A stretch of DNA of 64,000 nt from positions 1 to 64,000 of the forward strand of contig JACJXD010000002.1 in the NCBI GenBank assembly GCA_020636845.1. Reading direction: 5' to 3'. Positions 45,021-54,447 of the stretch are shown piece by piece; within the stretch, counting starts at the first letter, position 1, and every line of letters begins with the position of its first letter. The translations under genes and the position numbers were made by a program. The stretch comes from Bacteroidales bacterium (lineage in GTDB: Bacteria; Bacteroidota; Bacteroidia; Bacteroidales; Tenuifilaceae). The notes beneath the pieces were generated by a model. That model was given only the letters and a program-made list of their open reading frames with translations. It had not been told where the DNA came from and made no database searches.

Positions 45021-46880
45021 CTAATAGTTACCTTTTACCTGCGAAAGGATTGCAGCCGATAAAGGTGCTAATTTTATCGTTTCACCTGTAATTTTTGTGC
45101 TATCTAGTAAATTAATATACTCGTTTTTGGGAATGATGAAAGTTTGGGCAGAAGCGTCCAAATTAAATAAAACATATACACACGCATCCTTGTTGTAGCG
45201 CTTGTACGCCAACATCTTTCCTTCGGCTGTGATAAAATCTATTTTGCCGGTGGCAAGAACTGGGTTGTCGTTACGAAGGTGTATTAACTTCCTGTAAAAG
45301 TCAAACCACTCCTGGTTAAAGCCAACAGGGTCGTAAACCGCAGGACCCGCCTGTATGTTGTTCCGTGTTTCCGGCTGAAAGTTATACTCCTTCCACCACA
45401 ACGGCTTTCTGCAATCGGGATCGTTTGCCCCCCACATTCCCATTTCCTCGCCATTCCATACATTTGGCGCACCAACGTTTGTAAACTGATGTATTAGGTA
45501 TAGTTTAAGGCGCGAGTACGTTTCCGCGTCGGGCTTGCCGGTTTTGTATGTCGAGTCCTCGTACGGTTTGGCCATATACTTAAACTTGCCGTGGTTAAAG
45601 AAACTTGTAAGCATTCTTGGCGTGTCGTGGGTAGAGGATACGTTCATCATTGAGTAGCGAAAAGGAACTTCAACATTCTTCCATTGAAACTGTATGCTAT
45701 CCACCAGTTGACGGGCATCGATACTTTGGCTGGCAAGGGAAAAGAAACTTCGTGCCGGACGATAAATGTGGTAAAACATGGCGGCATCGAATACCTCGCC
45801 ATTTACAAAATAGGCTGGTGGCATAACCTTATCCATCCACCATTGTATTTCACCTACAATGTAAGCGTCGGGCTTAATATTTTTTACAAAAGTACGGTAG
45901 TCGCGCCAAAACCCTATCGGTACAAAATCGGCAACATCCAAGCGGTAGCCATCAATGCCTTTAGAGGTGTCGCCATTTGGTGCAAGCCAGCGTTTGGTTA
46001 CGGCCAAAATGTGCTGCTTGGCTCCCTCGTTAATATTTCCCTCGTATGGGTGATACAGGTCTTTTTTCGAGGTTACGTCCACCTTCCTGATTTCCGGCAA
46101 GTATTCGCCATACCACCCGGCATACTTGAACTCGTTTTCAGGTGTATTAGGATTGTCGTACGAGTAAACGGTGTACCAATCCTTATATGCAGACTTTTCC
46201 TTGTTTTTAATTATATCCTTAAATGCCCAGAATTCTGTTCCCGTATGATTCCACGAGTAGTCCATAATAATTCGCATGTGCCGTTTGTGTACTTCATCTA
46301 TCAATTTTAGAAATAGTTTGTCGGCGGAGGTCCATTTCCATGTTGTAGGATCGTTAGGGTTTTCGGATTCCATAATTTTATTGTCGCCAACAGGGTCGGG
46401 GCCAAAGTTTACATCTACATGATGGTAATGGCGGGCATCGTACTTATGCAACGACGGTGCATCGTTTATTGGATTTAGGTAGATTGCCGTTATTCCCAAA
46501 TCGGCAAGGTAGTCCAACTTGTCTATCACACCCTGAAGGTCTCCTCCGTAACGACGACTTTGTAAGTTGTCGGCAAACGACTTTCCGTTTCCTTTAGCCC
46601 AACTGTCTGATGCATACCAATTTTGCGTCCAAGGAGTAATTGTCCATCCTTTTGGTGCATCGCCTGCAAGGACTACATACATGTTCTTCGGTTTAGGATC
46701 GTTTGTTGTATCGCCATTGTAGAACCGTTCCACAAATATTTGATACCAAACAACCTTTTTCGACCACTCCGGGGGAAGTGGAAATTTTTTATTTTGCGCT
46801 TGTAAAGAAGAAAACATAAAAATTAAGTTAACAACAGCAAATAGCCATTTTCCTTGAATCGTGCCACCATTTCTTTTCAT
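45021..46880 (-). CDS. Secreted alpha-amylase family (GH13) glycosidase
   Basis: A 619-residue alpha-glucan hydrolase. It has a signal peptide (about 1-29, ending LQAQ), a (beta/alpha)8 barrel with the four GH13 regions, and a small C-terminal beta domain. Region I is MDYSWNHTG; the nucleophile Asp is in GYRLDVAD (about 312), the acid/base Glu in IVGEIQWW (about 343), and the third Asp in SSTHDTPR (about 416). The barrel inserts (YDARHYHHVDVNFGPDP) resemble cyclomaltodextrinase/neopullulanase-type enzymes. No SusC/SusD pair is adjacent, so it acts outside a standard starch-use locus here. All catalytic residues present. Confidence 0.93.
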   Translation of the reverse strand: MKRNGGTIQGKWLFAVVNLIFMFSSLQAQNKKFPLPPEWSKKVVWYQIFVERFYNGDTTNDPKPKNMYVVLAGDAPKGWTITPWTQNWYASDSWAKGNGKSFADNLQSRRYGGDLQGVIDKLDYLADLGITAIYLNPINDAPSLHKYDARHYHHVDVNFGPDPVGDNKIMESENPNDPTTWKWTSADKLFLKLIDEVHKRHMRIIMDYSWNHTGTEFWAFKDIIKNKEKSAYKDWYTVYSYDNPNTPENEFKYAGWYGEYLPEIRKVDVTSKKDLYHPYEGNINEGAKQHILAVTKRWLAPNGDTSKGIDGYRLDVADFVPIGFWRDYRTFVKNIKPDAYIVGEIQWWMDKVMPPAYFVNGEVFDAAMFYHIYRPARSFFSLASQSIDARQLVDSIQFQWKNVEVPFRYSMMNVSSTHDTPRMLTSFFNHGKFKYMAKPYEDSTYKTGKPDAETYSRLKLYLIHQFTNVGAPNVWNGEEMGMWGANDPDCRKPLWWKEYNFQPETRNNIQAGPAVYDPVGFNQEWFDFYRKLIHLRNDNPVLATGKIDFITAEGKMLAYKRYNKDACVYVLFNLDASAQTFIIPKNEYINLLDSTKITGETIKLAPLSAAILSQVKGNY

Positions 46881-47072
46881 ACGTATAACCTGTTAATGTT
46901 TTGAAAGTTGCTAAAATTGAAATGCCTAATTTATCAATTCTTAGAATTGATTGAAAGTTGTTTTTTAACTTTTTTATTCGCTATTGCATTATAACAAACA
47001 AAAATTTTTGCCAAATGACAACTTACGAATTCGGCAGGGTTAGTAAAACTCTTTAGACTTGTAGGGAGCCTG

Positions 47073-48248
47073 TTAATCGATTGCCTCAAATGCCGGCAAC
47101 ACGTAATCTTCTGTTATGGTAAATGGTTGCTGCATTCCTTCGCTTGAGTTGAAGTTACCTCCGGTAAAGACTATTACTAAGTCTAAGTCTTTAATAACAA
47201 TAATGTACTGACCTCCATTTCCCGAGGCATAAAAAGCATCGTATGTATTTTTCTTTGTTGTAAAACTTCGTAGCCACCATTGATACCCATACCCTTCTCC
47301 ATTCCACAGGTTAAATCTTTTAACAATACTTTTTTCGACCCAATCCTTCGAAATTATCTGCGTATTTTTCCATTTTCCATTATACAAATAAATATAGCCC
47401 AACTTAGCCATATCTCGTGGAATTGTAGATCCTCCTAAAGGATTGCCAACTCCGGGCAAATTGCTGCTTTCCAATAAGTTGCTGTAATATTGGCTCACAA
47501 AACTTGAAAAATTGATATTAATGGAGTGGATAATAATATTATTCAGCATTATTGATGCGCCTGTACTATAAACCCAGGTAGAGCCGGGTTCGTATGCTAC
47601 AGGCTGGGACAATACGTAATATGCCCAATTAGTATAGGGTAACTGATACATTGATGAAAGAGAGTTCCTTTCGTCACCATAAGGATAAGACCATTCGTCC
47701 CATTCAAGTCCCGAAGACATTGTTAAAACATGTTCTAGTGTAATTTTATCTTTTTGATCATTTGCCAAATAATCGTATTCGGGGAAAAAAGAAAACAATT
47801 TTGCATCTACATTAGAAATAAAACCCTTATCGATGGCTATTCCAATAAGCGCAGAACGAAACGACTTACTTGCCGATTGAACTTCGTGTGGAACATCACG
47901 AGTGAAACTAATGTATTCGCCATCGGAGTTATGCCCTGGATAGTAAGCCTCAAATACCAACTTCCCGTGATGGACTATAAGAAGGCTGTGTATTTCGGTA
48001 TAAACTCTATTTTTTATGTTATCTACCGCTACAAACATATTTCTTACTGTTTTATTATTGGTATCTAACGTGGCAACCTCCCATCCATCGTTAGTTAATT
48101 CGGGTGTAGTATAGTCAATTTTGCCAGAAATCGTATCTGTTTCATCCTTTTTGCACTGAGTAAATGAGATAATTCCTAACATTAGAAAAGATAACCACTT
48201 AACCCTTAATTGAAAGTTGCACATTATTGTATTATTTATCACATTCAA
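47073..48248 (-). CDS. Beta-lactamase-like serine hydrolase, lipoprotein
   Basis: A protein of the class C beta-lactamase/penicillin-binding-protein family, 391 residues. The SxxK motif is SASK (S125, K128). WVYSTGAS supplies the Tyr of the YxN-type motif, though Asn is replaced. GNGGQYIIV near the C-terminus matches the third, HxG-like strand motif. The signal region ends in lipobox SFTQC (C32), so it is membrane-anchored; the ATG at residue 9 may be the true start. Probably a peptidase or esterase of the envelope rather than an antibiotic-resistance enzyme. Confidence 0.85.
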   Translation of the reverse strand: MNVINNTIMCNFQLRVKWLSFLMLGIISFTQCKKDETDTISGKIDYTTPELTNDGWEVATLDTNNKTVRNMFVAVDNIKNRVYTEIHSLLIVHHGKLVFEAYYPGHNSDGEYISFTRDVPHEVQSASKSFRSALIGIAIDKGFISNVDAKLFSFFPEYDYLANDQKDKITLEHVLTMSSGLEWDEWSYPYGDERNSLSSMYQLPYTNWAYYVLSQPVAYEPGSTWVYSTGASIMLNNIIIHSININFSSFVSQYYSNLLESSNLPGVGNPLGGSTIPRDMAKLGYIYLYNGKWKNTQIISKDWVEKSIVKRFNLWNGEGYGYQWWLRSFTTKKNTYDAFYASGNGGQYIIVIKDLDLVIVFTGGNFNSSEGMQQPFTITEDYVLPAFEAID

Positions 48249-48436
48249 GTTTTGCTATAATATAGACAATCGAAGCAGTTAATGGTTTATTTAACAGTAA
48301 TTTGTATTACATGGGTCTTTCATATTATCATAAAAATATTTATATGCTAAAATTACTAAAAAGTTAATAAGTTAAAGTTTCTACATTAGAAAAGTTACAA
48401 CAGAAACGGTTACCTAAAAAATATTTTCATTTTTAA

Positions 48437-48466
48437 TTGTGCATAAAAACTAATAGCCTATTTTTG
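48437..48466 (+). promoter_or_regulatory. Promoter of the ABC exporter operon
   Basis: TTG at 48437-48439 and TATTTTTG at 48459-48466 with a 19-bp spacer, a full Bacteroidota -33/-7 match. It lies about 43 bp before the DUF5687 start. Confidence 0.55.
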
Positions 48467-48509
48467 AATTCCAAAAATTGTAGATAAAATTTAAATTTTT
48501 ACAGAGTTT

Positions 48510-49970
48510 ATGCGCCAACTAATAGTTCATTACTGGAAAGAAAAAGTTCGTTCTCCTTTTTGGCAAAAAAGTATTTTTCTAAATATTTTACTCGGATTCG
48601 TTGCAATATACTTAATCCTCAACTTTATAGCATTAAGCCTTTTTGCCGATAAAATATTGCTGAATGCGTACCCAAACCAAAGTGTAATATTTTCATTTAG
48701 TAAAATATTATTCTACTATTTTTTATTAGATATAGTATTCCGTTTTTTTATGCAGCAACTGCCGGTAATTTCCATTCAACCGTACCTTACACTCCCTATA
48801 AGAAAAAGAACGTTGCTCCATTTTCCGCTTATAAGAAGTGTGTTCAGCTTTTTCAACCTTTTGGGGTTGGTACTTATTATTCCCTTTTTTATAAAAGTGA
48901 TTGCTTCTACGGAAACGGTAAGTTATAGCCTATGTTGGCTGATAACAGTAATTTCGCTAATATTCATAAACAACTTTATAAATTTTTTCCTTAAGAAGTC
49001 CTTTAGTAAAAAACCATTGGTAGTTATTGTACTCGTAGCACTAATTGGTTTGCTACTATTTATGGATGTTACTGGAACTGTTTCAATATCGATAGTATTT
49101 GCCAATTTTTTGTCGAATGTTAGTCTATCGGGGTTTTGGGTGTTGGTACCTTTAGCAACGCTGTTCTTTTTCTACTACCTTGCTTACGCCCTTTTAAAAA
49201 ACAACGCTTACATAGAGTCTCCTGAAAACAAGGTAAATGCGAATATTGGTAAATTCAGAACTCTTTCGAATAAAGGCGTAATTGGTAGTTTAATCGGTTC
49301 GGAATTAAAGTTGATTTTAAGGAATAAGCGTCCTAAATCGGTACTTTACTTAAGCGCATTTTTTTTGCTTTACGGTTTCATTTTTTATAATGAGTTGTAT
49401 TTAGATAAGATATACATGCTCGCATTTGTGGGATTATTTGTGACCTCTGCCCTTGCAATAATTTACTATCAATACGTCTTTTCATGGGAAAGTTCCTTTT
49501 TCGACACCTTTTTAGTACAAAAAATATCGGCTAATAATTTTGTTGCATCAAAGTATTACCTGTTTGCGTTGATGTGCACGGTAAGTTATTTAATAACCTT
49601 GCCGTACGCATTTATTAATTACAAAATTGCCATTGTTAACACTGCCATGTTCCTGTTTAATGTTGGTATATCGTCCATAATTATTTTTTATTCCGGCACC
49701 TTTAGCGTTTCGTTTATCGATCTTGGAAAAAGTCAGTTTATGAACTATCAGGGAACCGGCGCACATCATTTTATAATGATGATCCCTCTTTTCGGATTGC
49801 CCCTGTTAATCATTTGGCTTTTCGATTCCTTCGGGATGAAAGACTATGGCATTTACGCTTTAGGAATAATAGGAGCATTGGCAATTATTTTTCATAAGTA
49901 TTGTATAAATTTTGTAAGCCATCAACTTGTAAGGCAAAAGTATAGAATGGCCTGCGGTTTTAGAGAATAA
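48510..49970 (+). CDS. DUF5687-family ABC transporter permease
   Basis: A 486-residue membrane protein with about 12 hydrophobic segments. It resembles DUF5687, an ABC-2-type permease family of Bacteroidota: the opening LIVHYWKEKVRSPFWQKSI and the central SELKLILRNKRPKSVLYLS are typical. The ATP-binding partner gene begins 12 bp later, so the pair forms a complete exporter. The cargo is unknown. It starts with ATG at 48510, downstream of a good promoter. Confidence 0.85.
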   Translation: MRQLIVHYWKEKVRSPFWQKSIFLNILLGFVAIYLILNFIALSLFADKILLNAYPNQSVIFSFSKILFYYFLLDIVFRFFMQQLPVISIQPYLTLPIRKRTLLHFPLIRSVFSFFNLLGLVLIIPFFIKVIASTETVSYSLCWLITVISLIFINNFINFFLKKSFSKKPLVVIVLVALIGLLLFMDVTGTVSISIVFANFLSNVSLSGFWVLVPLATLFFFYYLAYALLKNNAYIESPENKVNANIGKFRTLSNKGVIGSLIGSELKLILRNKRPKSVLYLSAFFLLYGFIFYNELYLDKIYMLAFVGLFVTSALAIIYYQYVFSWESSFFDTFLVQKISANNFVASKYYLFALMCTVSYLITLPYAFINYKIAIVNTAMFLFNVGISSIIIFYSGTFSVSFIDLGKSQFMNYQGTGAHHFIMMIPLFGLPLLIIWLFDSFGMKDYGIYALGIIGALAIIFHKYCINFVSHQLVRQKYRMACGFRE

Positions 49971-49982
49971 ATATTAGGTTGT

Positions 49983-50681
49983 ATGATAGAAATTTCGAAT
50001 CTTTCCAAAGTTTACGGGAAAAAGTTTTCGTTAACCATTCCTACTTTAGCCATTAACAAAAACGAGTTGGTTGGATTAGTGGGAAACAACGGGGCAGGCA
50101 AAACAACTCTGCTAAGTTTGATGCTTGACCTGATACCTGCAACGAACGGTTTTGTTAAATCGAAAGGTATGGCGGTAAGCAAATCCGAAGATTGGAAAAA
50201 CTATACCGGTTCGTACCTAAACGAACGGTTCCTTATTCCATATCTTACGCCTACGGAATTTTTTGAGTTTATTGGCGGGTTGCACGGGAAAAACGCATCG
50301 GATATTGCTCTCTTCTTAAAAGAGAACGAAGCATTTTTTAAAGAAGACGCTTACGATAAAACGTACATTCGCGATCTATCGGCAGGAAATAAGAATAAGG
50401 TTGGGATTTTGGCTGCAATACTACCGAAACCCGAAATCCTTATACTGGATGAACCGTTTGCTAACCTTGACCCAAGTTCTCAACTTTGGCTAAAATCGAA
50501 ATTAAAGGAATTAAATAACAATGGCGTAACAATTGTTGTTTCGAGTCACGATTTAAAGCATGTAACCGAGATTTGTTCCAGAATATTAATTCTGGATAAC
50601 GGGAAACTTGTTAAAGATATTCCTACAAACAGCAATAGTTTGAAGGAGTTAGAAAATTATTTCAACGTGAGTTCCATTTAA
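49983..50681 (+). CDS. ABC transporter ATP-binding protein
   Basis: The 232-residue ATPase partner of the DUF5687 permease. Walker A is GNNGAGKTT (34-42), the signature motif is the variant LSAGNKNKV (usual form LSGGQ), Walker B is ILILDEPF, and the switch His is in VSSHDL. Such changed signature motifs are common in ABC-2-type exporters. It couples ATP hydrolysis to export through the upstream-encoded permease. A GC-rich palindrome follows the stop codon by about 45 bp. Confidence 0.93.
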   Translation: MIEISNLSKVYGKKFSLTIPTLAINKNELVGLVGNNGAGKTTLLSLMLDLIPATNGFVKSKGMAVSKSEDWKNYTGSYLNERFLIPYLTPTEFFEFIGGLHGKNASDIALFLKENEAFFKEDAYDKTYIRDLSAGNKNKVGILAAILPKPEILILDEPFANLDPSSQLWLKSKLKELNNNGVTIVVSSHDLKHVTEICSRILILDNGKLVKDIPTNSNSLKELENYFNVSSI

Positions 50682-50726
50682 GGTAACATTGCCTTCGGCA
50701 AATTTGATACATCAAATTAATCGTTG

Positions 50727-50749
50727 AGCCGGATTTTAAATCCGGCTTT
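50727..50749 (+). terminator. Probable Rho-independent terminator of the ABC operon
   Basis: Inverted repeat AGCCGGA (50727-50733) with TCCGGCT (50741-50747), loop TTTTAAA, and a short T run. The T tract is weak, so this is a moderate call. Confidence 0.6.
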
Positions 50750-50838
50750 ACTTGTTATTAGAATTTGTAATTCAAGGTAATAAATGATTTTGAAAATCAG
50801 GTAAAGTAACTTTAATATCAAACCAACTAATATTAAAA

Positions 50839-50864
50839 AACGGTGGTAAGTTTTTACCACCGTT
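50839..50864 (-). terminator. Rho-independent terminator for the minus-strand envelope gene
   Basis: An 11-bp perfect stem, AACGGTGGTAA (50839-50849) with TTACCACCGTT (50854-50864), loop GTTT. On the minus strand it is followed by a run of Ts. It lies 20 bp after the stop codon at 50885. Confidence 0.9.
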
Positions 50865-50884
50865 GATGTTTATATTTGACTGTT

Positions 50885-51931
50885 CTAGCGTTCTATGGGT
50901 ACATCCCGAAATCTTAGTGTACCTAAAAGATTTCCATTACCAATTCCATAAACTTTTATTTCGATTACGGCCATGCTTTTCGAACGGTTTATGTTATCGT
51001 CGCCATAAAAGGTAATTGTTCCTTTAATGGGTACTTTTTCTACAAGTTCCCTGTCTTTAAATGTATTTTGATAGTAAGAACTTTTAAATTCCATTCCCTG
51101 ATCGTCGATAAACCTGCTTTCCATGTGGTCTATTTTGTCGTCGGCATTGTTGTTAACCACCTTAAGTGTAACCTCTACTTTATCGCCTTTATATTTAACC
51201 TCTGTCATTTCGAATTCTAGGTCGCCAATATTCTGGGCATATTTGTTCGTGTTGGGCTTTTTGTCGTTATTTTCAACATAAACAGGCTTTTCAACTACTA
51301 CCTCTTTTTCTACATAAACCGGTTTCTCTACAACAACCTGCTTCTCAACTACAACGGGTTTCTCTACCACAACAACCTTAGGTTCTTCCTTAGGTTGACG
51401 TATTGGTTTGCCCAAAAGTTTATCGGTTAAAGCGCTTGATTTTACTACTTGCGTTGATGAGATGTTGGTGCTTTTTACCCCGTTAGGAACAATATACCCG
51501 GTAATTGTTATTGTTTCGCCATTGTCCTTTATTTGACCGTAGATAAAAGCCTCGGGAATTAAGCCTAAGCCGCGAAAAATATTTTCGCTTAGTTCGGAAT
51601 AACTCTTAAAGTTGGTGCAGTTATCGAGATTCCAGCCATAATCTTCGGTAATGGTATTTATGGCATTTTGGTCGATTACTTCGAAGCGTTTACTGTTTTG
51701 ATAATTTAATACCAATTCATCTTGAATATACGCATTAAACGGCGTTAACTTATTGTTGTTAGTTCTAAATTGAAGAATGGCAATCTTTACTTTCGAACTG
51801 CCCGAATGCTTTGCTAACAAATCGTTTGCAATTGCACCAATGCTTTGCTTGAGTGCATCTTCTTCCTCTCCGGCATAACTTGTAAAGGACAGAACCAGAG
51901 CACATAAAACGATGGCAATTTTATACTTCAT
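50885..51931 (-). CDS. Secreted FlgO/CsgG-like protein with a VEKP repeat linker
   Basis: A 348-residue protein. After a signal peptide (1-20) comes an N-terminal domain (about 25-165) similar in pattern to FlgO/CsgG/TolB-N type domains: KVKIAILQF, then an ability to form an alpha/beta fold with FEVIDQNAINTI. A repetitive linker at 187-222 has six copies of a six-residue V-V/Y-V-E-K-P type unit. A C-terminal immunoglobulin-like domain (about 235-348) has EVTLKVVNNNADDKI, reminiscent of DUF4352-like domains. Likely a periplasmic or outer-membrane-associated protein. The repeat may form a stiff spacer through the cell wall. Confidence 0.7.
   Translation of the reverse strand: MKYKIAIVLCALVLSFTSYAGEEEDALKQSIGAIANDLLAKHSGSSKVKIAILQFRTNNNKLTPFNAYIQDELVLNYQNSKRFEVIDQNAINTITEDYGWNLDNCTNFKSYSELSENIFRGLGLIPEAFIYGQIKDNGETITITGYIVPNGVKSTNISSTQVVKSSALTDKLLGKPIRQPKEEPKVVVVEKPVVVEKQVVVEKPVYVEKEVVVEKPVYVENNDKKPNTNKYAQNIGDLEFEMTEVKYKGDKVEVTLKVVNNNADDKIDHMESRFIDDQGMEFKSSYYQNTFKDRELVEKVPIKGTITFYGDDNINRSKSMAVIEIKVYGIGNGNLLGTLRFRDVPIER
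51266..51373 (-). repeat. Six 18-bp tandem repeats inside the FlgO-like gene
   Basis: Six in-frame copies of an 18-bp unit encoding V-V/Y-V-E-K-P/Q/E (the last degenerate, ending NN). Copy number may vary between strains by slippage without shifting the frame. Confidence 0.85.
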
Positions 51932-51968
51932 ATCTTTTTGATTTAGTATGTACTAGAACGATAATTAT

Positions 51969-51976
51969 CAAAGTTA
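51969..51976 (-). promoter_or_regulatory. Bacteroidota -7 box, TAACTTTG
   Basis: Exact TAnnTTTG match on the minus strand, 37 bp before the start of the FlgO-like gene. A TTTG lies 14 bp further upstream (51991-51994), somewhat closer than the usual -33 position. Confidence 0.5.
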
Positions 51977-52101
51977 CTAAAATTTAAAAACAAATACTTT
52001 GTGCTACACACAAATACTGTGCCTGTTTGCTTGAAAATGGTAAATACTATCAAAACGGAAGTTATATCGAATATATTTTCGAAAGGCAAATACGATAACG
52101 A

Positions 52102-53538
52102 TTAGTTAACTCCTGCCTGCTTTCGTTTTTCTTTTAAATCCTGGTCCCAATAGCATCCACATCCATTTGTACGAGGAACGTTGACCTTCTTTTTCTTCTC
52201 CTCGGTACAACCAAAAAACAAGTTAAGTCCAAAGCGAAGGTTAGCGTTGCGTGCTTTTTCGGGGAAGAAAGCGACCATGAAATTATCGGTGGTTGTGTAA
52301 AACTGGAATTTTTCACCTCCCCAGCCAACTCCAAAACCAATATTCATAAACGAACCATTCATTGCCGAATAGGTAAGCGCTAACGATCCTCCTTTTACTC
52401 CAAAAACTGTGGCCGAAAGCGTTGCTCCAACAACAGGCCTTCCGGGATACCATTCTGCACGAATAAGACCTCCAACATTAATTTGCGGATGAACCGGGTA
52501 CGTTGCTCCAAAGTAAACTTTCGGATTTAAAAAAGTTAAGTAACCTTTTTTGTTATATGAAAACTTTACCTGATTGCTTATAGAATCGCCCAGTTCCGAA
52601 ATGTAATCGGAAGGATTATTAATGTCATCAGTAGTGGCGCCCCTGTAAACAAAATGTCCGCTGTTTACAAACCGGGTTGTGTTTTTATGCCACCAAATAA
52701 AACCAAGGTCAAGAATACTGCCACTATAGGTAATTTTCCCTTTCTCCTTAATAAATCCAAAATCGAAAGCCAGTCCTTGGTTGCCAAAATTCATAAAGAA
52801 ACTTAACGGTGAAAATCCGCTTAAACTTATGTTGTTAACATTTCCCTGAGCATCGGTTGAAACGGATAGCGGATACGTAGTGTTAACTTCAGGCTTCCAC
52901 TTAGCATCAATATTGTAGGTCAGCGGATTTATATCCATGCTAACCGGATTCCGTCTGGTAGTTATTCCTGCCAGTCCAAATAAAATTTTGGCGTGAACGC
53001 CAAGCATCAAATCTTTTTGTACTTTCTTGGAATAGCCAATAGAAAATTCCCGATAGTAAAAAGCGTTTAATCCCGGATTGGATGTTTTTAGTCCATTGCT
53101 AACGTATTGTGTGTTTCCGTTTGCAAACAGGGACACTAATTTTCGAGGAACGAATAGTTTTGTTTCAACTCTCTCGGTCCAGGCAAAACTGAAATATCTA
53201 TACCTGTCGTACATAAAACCAAACGAAACAGGGGTGTAATGTACTTCTCCCGAAAGGTAATCCCATCCGTGCATTTGCGAAACCAGTGCTCGTACATCAA
53301 TGGCCGAACCTTGTGAAATATCTCCATAGGAAAATCCTGTTGAGTTGGCGTTGAAATGAAAGGAAGATAGCATGGGCACGCCAACATACCGCAAGCAGTT
53401 TATCTGTATCGCGGGATTTAAAAAATTCGACTGAGGAATATTGTGCATCATAAAGAGCGTGTTGTCCTGCTGTGCATACGTGCTGCTGCAAACCAGCACA
53501 AAAACGGCAACATTCAGTGTAAATAACAAACCCCTCAC
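52102..53538 (-). CDS. DUF5723-like outer-membrane barrel protein
   Basis: A 478-residue protein with a signal peptide (about 1-22, ending TYAQ). The mature start, NTLFMMHNIPQSNFLNPAI, is typical of DUF5723 family outer-membrane proteins of Bacteroidota, and repeated amphipathic strands follow to about residue 450. The end is Lys-, Cys- and Arg-rich (about 452-478) instead of a terminal aromatic strand, suggesting a short periplasmic tail. It follows the lipoprotein gene at 53558 after 19 bp, so the two are probably cotranscribed and may form an envelope complex. Function unknown. Confidence 0.8.
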   Translation of the reverse strand: MRGLLFTLNVAVFVLVCSSTYAQQDNTLFMMHNIPQSNFLNPAIQINCLRYVGVPMLSSFHFNANSTGFSYGDISQGSAIDVRALVSQMHGWDYLSGEVHYTPVSFGFMYDRYRYFSFAWTERVETKLFVPRKLVSLFANGNTQYVSNGLKTSNPGLNAFYYREFSIGYSKKVQKDLMLGVHAKILFGLAGITTRRNPVSMDINPLTYNIDAKWKPEVNTTYPLSVSTDAQGNVNNISLSGFSPLSFFMNFGNQGLAFDFGFIKEKGKITYSGSILDLGFIWWHKNTTRFVNSGHFVYRGATTDDINNPSDYISELGDSISNQVKFSYNKKGYLTFLNPKVYFGATYPVHPQINVGGLIRAEWYPGRPVVGATLSATVFGVKGGSLALTYSAMNGSFMNIGFGVGWGGEKFQFYTTTDNFMVAFFPEKARNANLRFGLNLFFGCTEEKKKKVNVPRTNGCGCYWDQDLKEKRKQAGVN

Positions 53539-53557
53539 AAATTTCTCTCCTTAACAA

Positions 53558-54208
53558 TTAATTACTAACAACCTTAAAGTCGATTTGGGCAGCAATTTGA
53601 ACCCTAATTTTGTAACTGTTAAAAAACGAAACATTTTCTTCGGTAATATCTTCGTCCGTTACGTACAATCCCGTAAATATTTCGACATATTGAGCGTTTC
53701 GTAAATTTTCGATACGTTGAGCGTCGAAGATAACCTTGGTATTGCTAAACCTTGTTCCAATGGTTGTTCCATCGCTATAGTATCCTGCTTTGTCAAGACG
53801 TAAGGTGTCGCTGGGAATAACATCAATAGGTAAATAATTTTCGTCTAAAAAGGTTATAAGTCCAGCCCCTTCAATGGGAAACTCGTTCCACATGTTCAAC
53901 TTTATGGTTAACTTTTCGATATAATCGGCTTCATCGTATGCCTCCGTCAAGTTAAATGGTATTGTATCGCGCTTGTAAACGAAAGTATGCTTAGCCCACT
54001 CCGGAACATTTTCGCTTAAATTTATTTGAGGCAAGCCTTGTAGTATTAATCCTGTATCCAGCGTAAAATACATATCGCTTACCGGAATGGATAGCGAAGG
54101 CTTAACCTCAATGCTATCGGGCAATGACTTTAAATTGCTAGTACAAGCCGTTGTTATAATGATAATTATAACCGCCAACCCCAAAATGTATCGTCGATAT
54201 TCTTGCAT
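53558..54208 (-). CDS. Hypothetical lipoprotein, partner of the DUF5723 protein
   Basis: A 216-residue protein with a lipoprotein signal (hydrophobic 8-20, lipobox TTAC). A beta-rich domain follows that looks like an immunoglobulin-like or receptor-accessory fold: strands such as YIEKLTIKLNMWNEFP and repeated amphipathic segments. No enzyme motif. It is the first gene of a two-gene unit with the barrel protein, a pairing that suggests a lipoprotein associated with an outer-membrane channel. Family not recognised. Confidence 0.68.
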   Translation of the reverse strand: MQEYRRYILGLAVIIIIITTACTSNLKSLPDSIEVKPSLSIPVSDMYFTLDTGLILQGLPQINLSENVPEWAKHTFVYKRDTIPFNLTEAYDEADYIEKLTIKLNMWNEFPIEGAGLITFLDENYLPIDVIPSDTLRLDKAGYYSDGTTIGTRFSNTKVIFDAQRIENLRNAQYVEIFTGLYVTDEDITEENVSFFNSYKIRVQIAAQIDFKVVSN

Positions 54209-54416
54209 TAAACTCAGTTCAACATTCCTAATAAATTAACATAATGCAAGTTACTACTATTTTGTAAAATGAAATTGACCTTTTTTTTGTTTAGGACGAA
54301 ACGCTTTTTTTATATGATGAACAGTTGATATTTGTATTGTAACATTCGTTAACGCTAAGCTTCCCTTTTTTAAGGAAGCATTAAAGAATACTAAGTCAGG
54401 TAGCCAATAAATTTGC

Positions 54417-54424
54417 TAACTTTG
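54417..54424 (+). promoter_or_regulatory. Bacteroidota -7 box for the mutL operon
   Basis: TAACTTTG, an exact TAnnTTTG match 24 bp before the ATG at 54448. No -33 TTG at standard spacing. A short hairpin (GCTTCC 54359-54364, GGAAGC 54374-54379) lies upstream. Confidence 0.5.
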
Positions 54425-54447
54425 TGAATTACAAAAACTAAATTACT

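Noticed and set aside
45684..46310. A 208-codon open frame on the plus strand
   Set aside because: It is antisense to the GH13 amylase, whose catalytic motifs are clear. Low-stop antisense frames are expected opposite conserved genes.
51266..51373. A CRISPR-like or regulatory repeat array
   Set aside because: The repeat is an in-frame coding repeat of 18 bp with no spacers; it encodes the VEKP linker.
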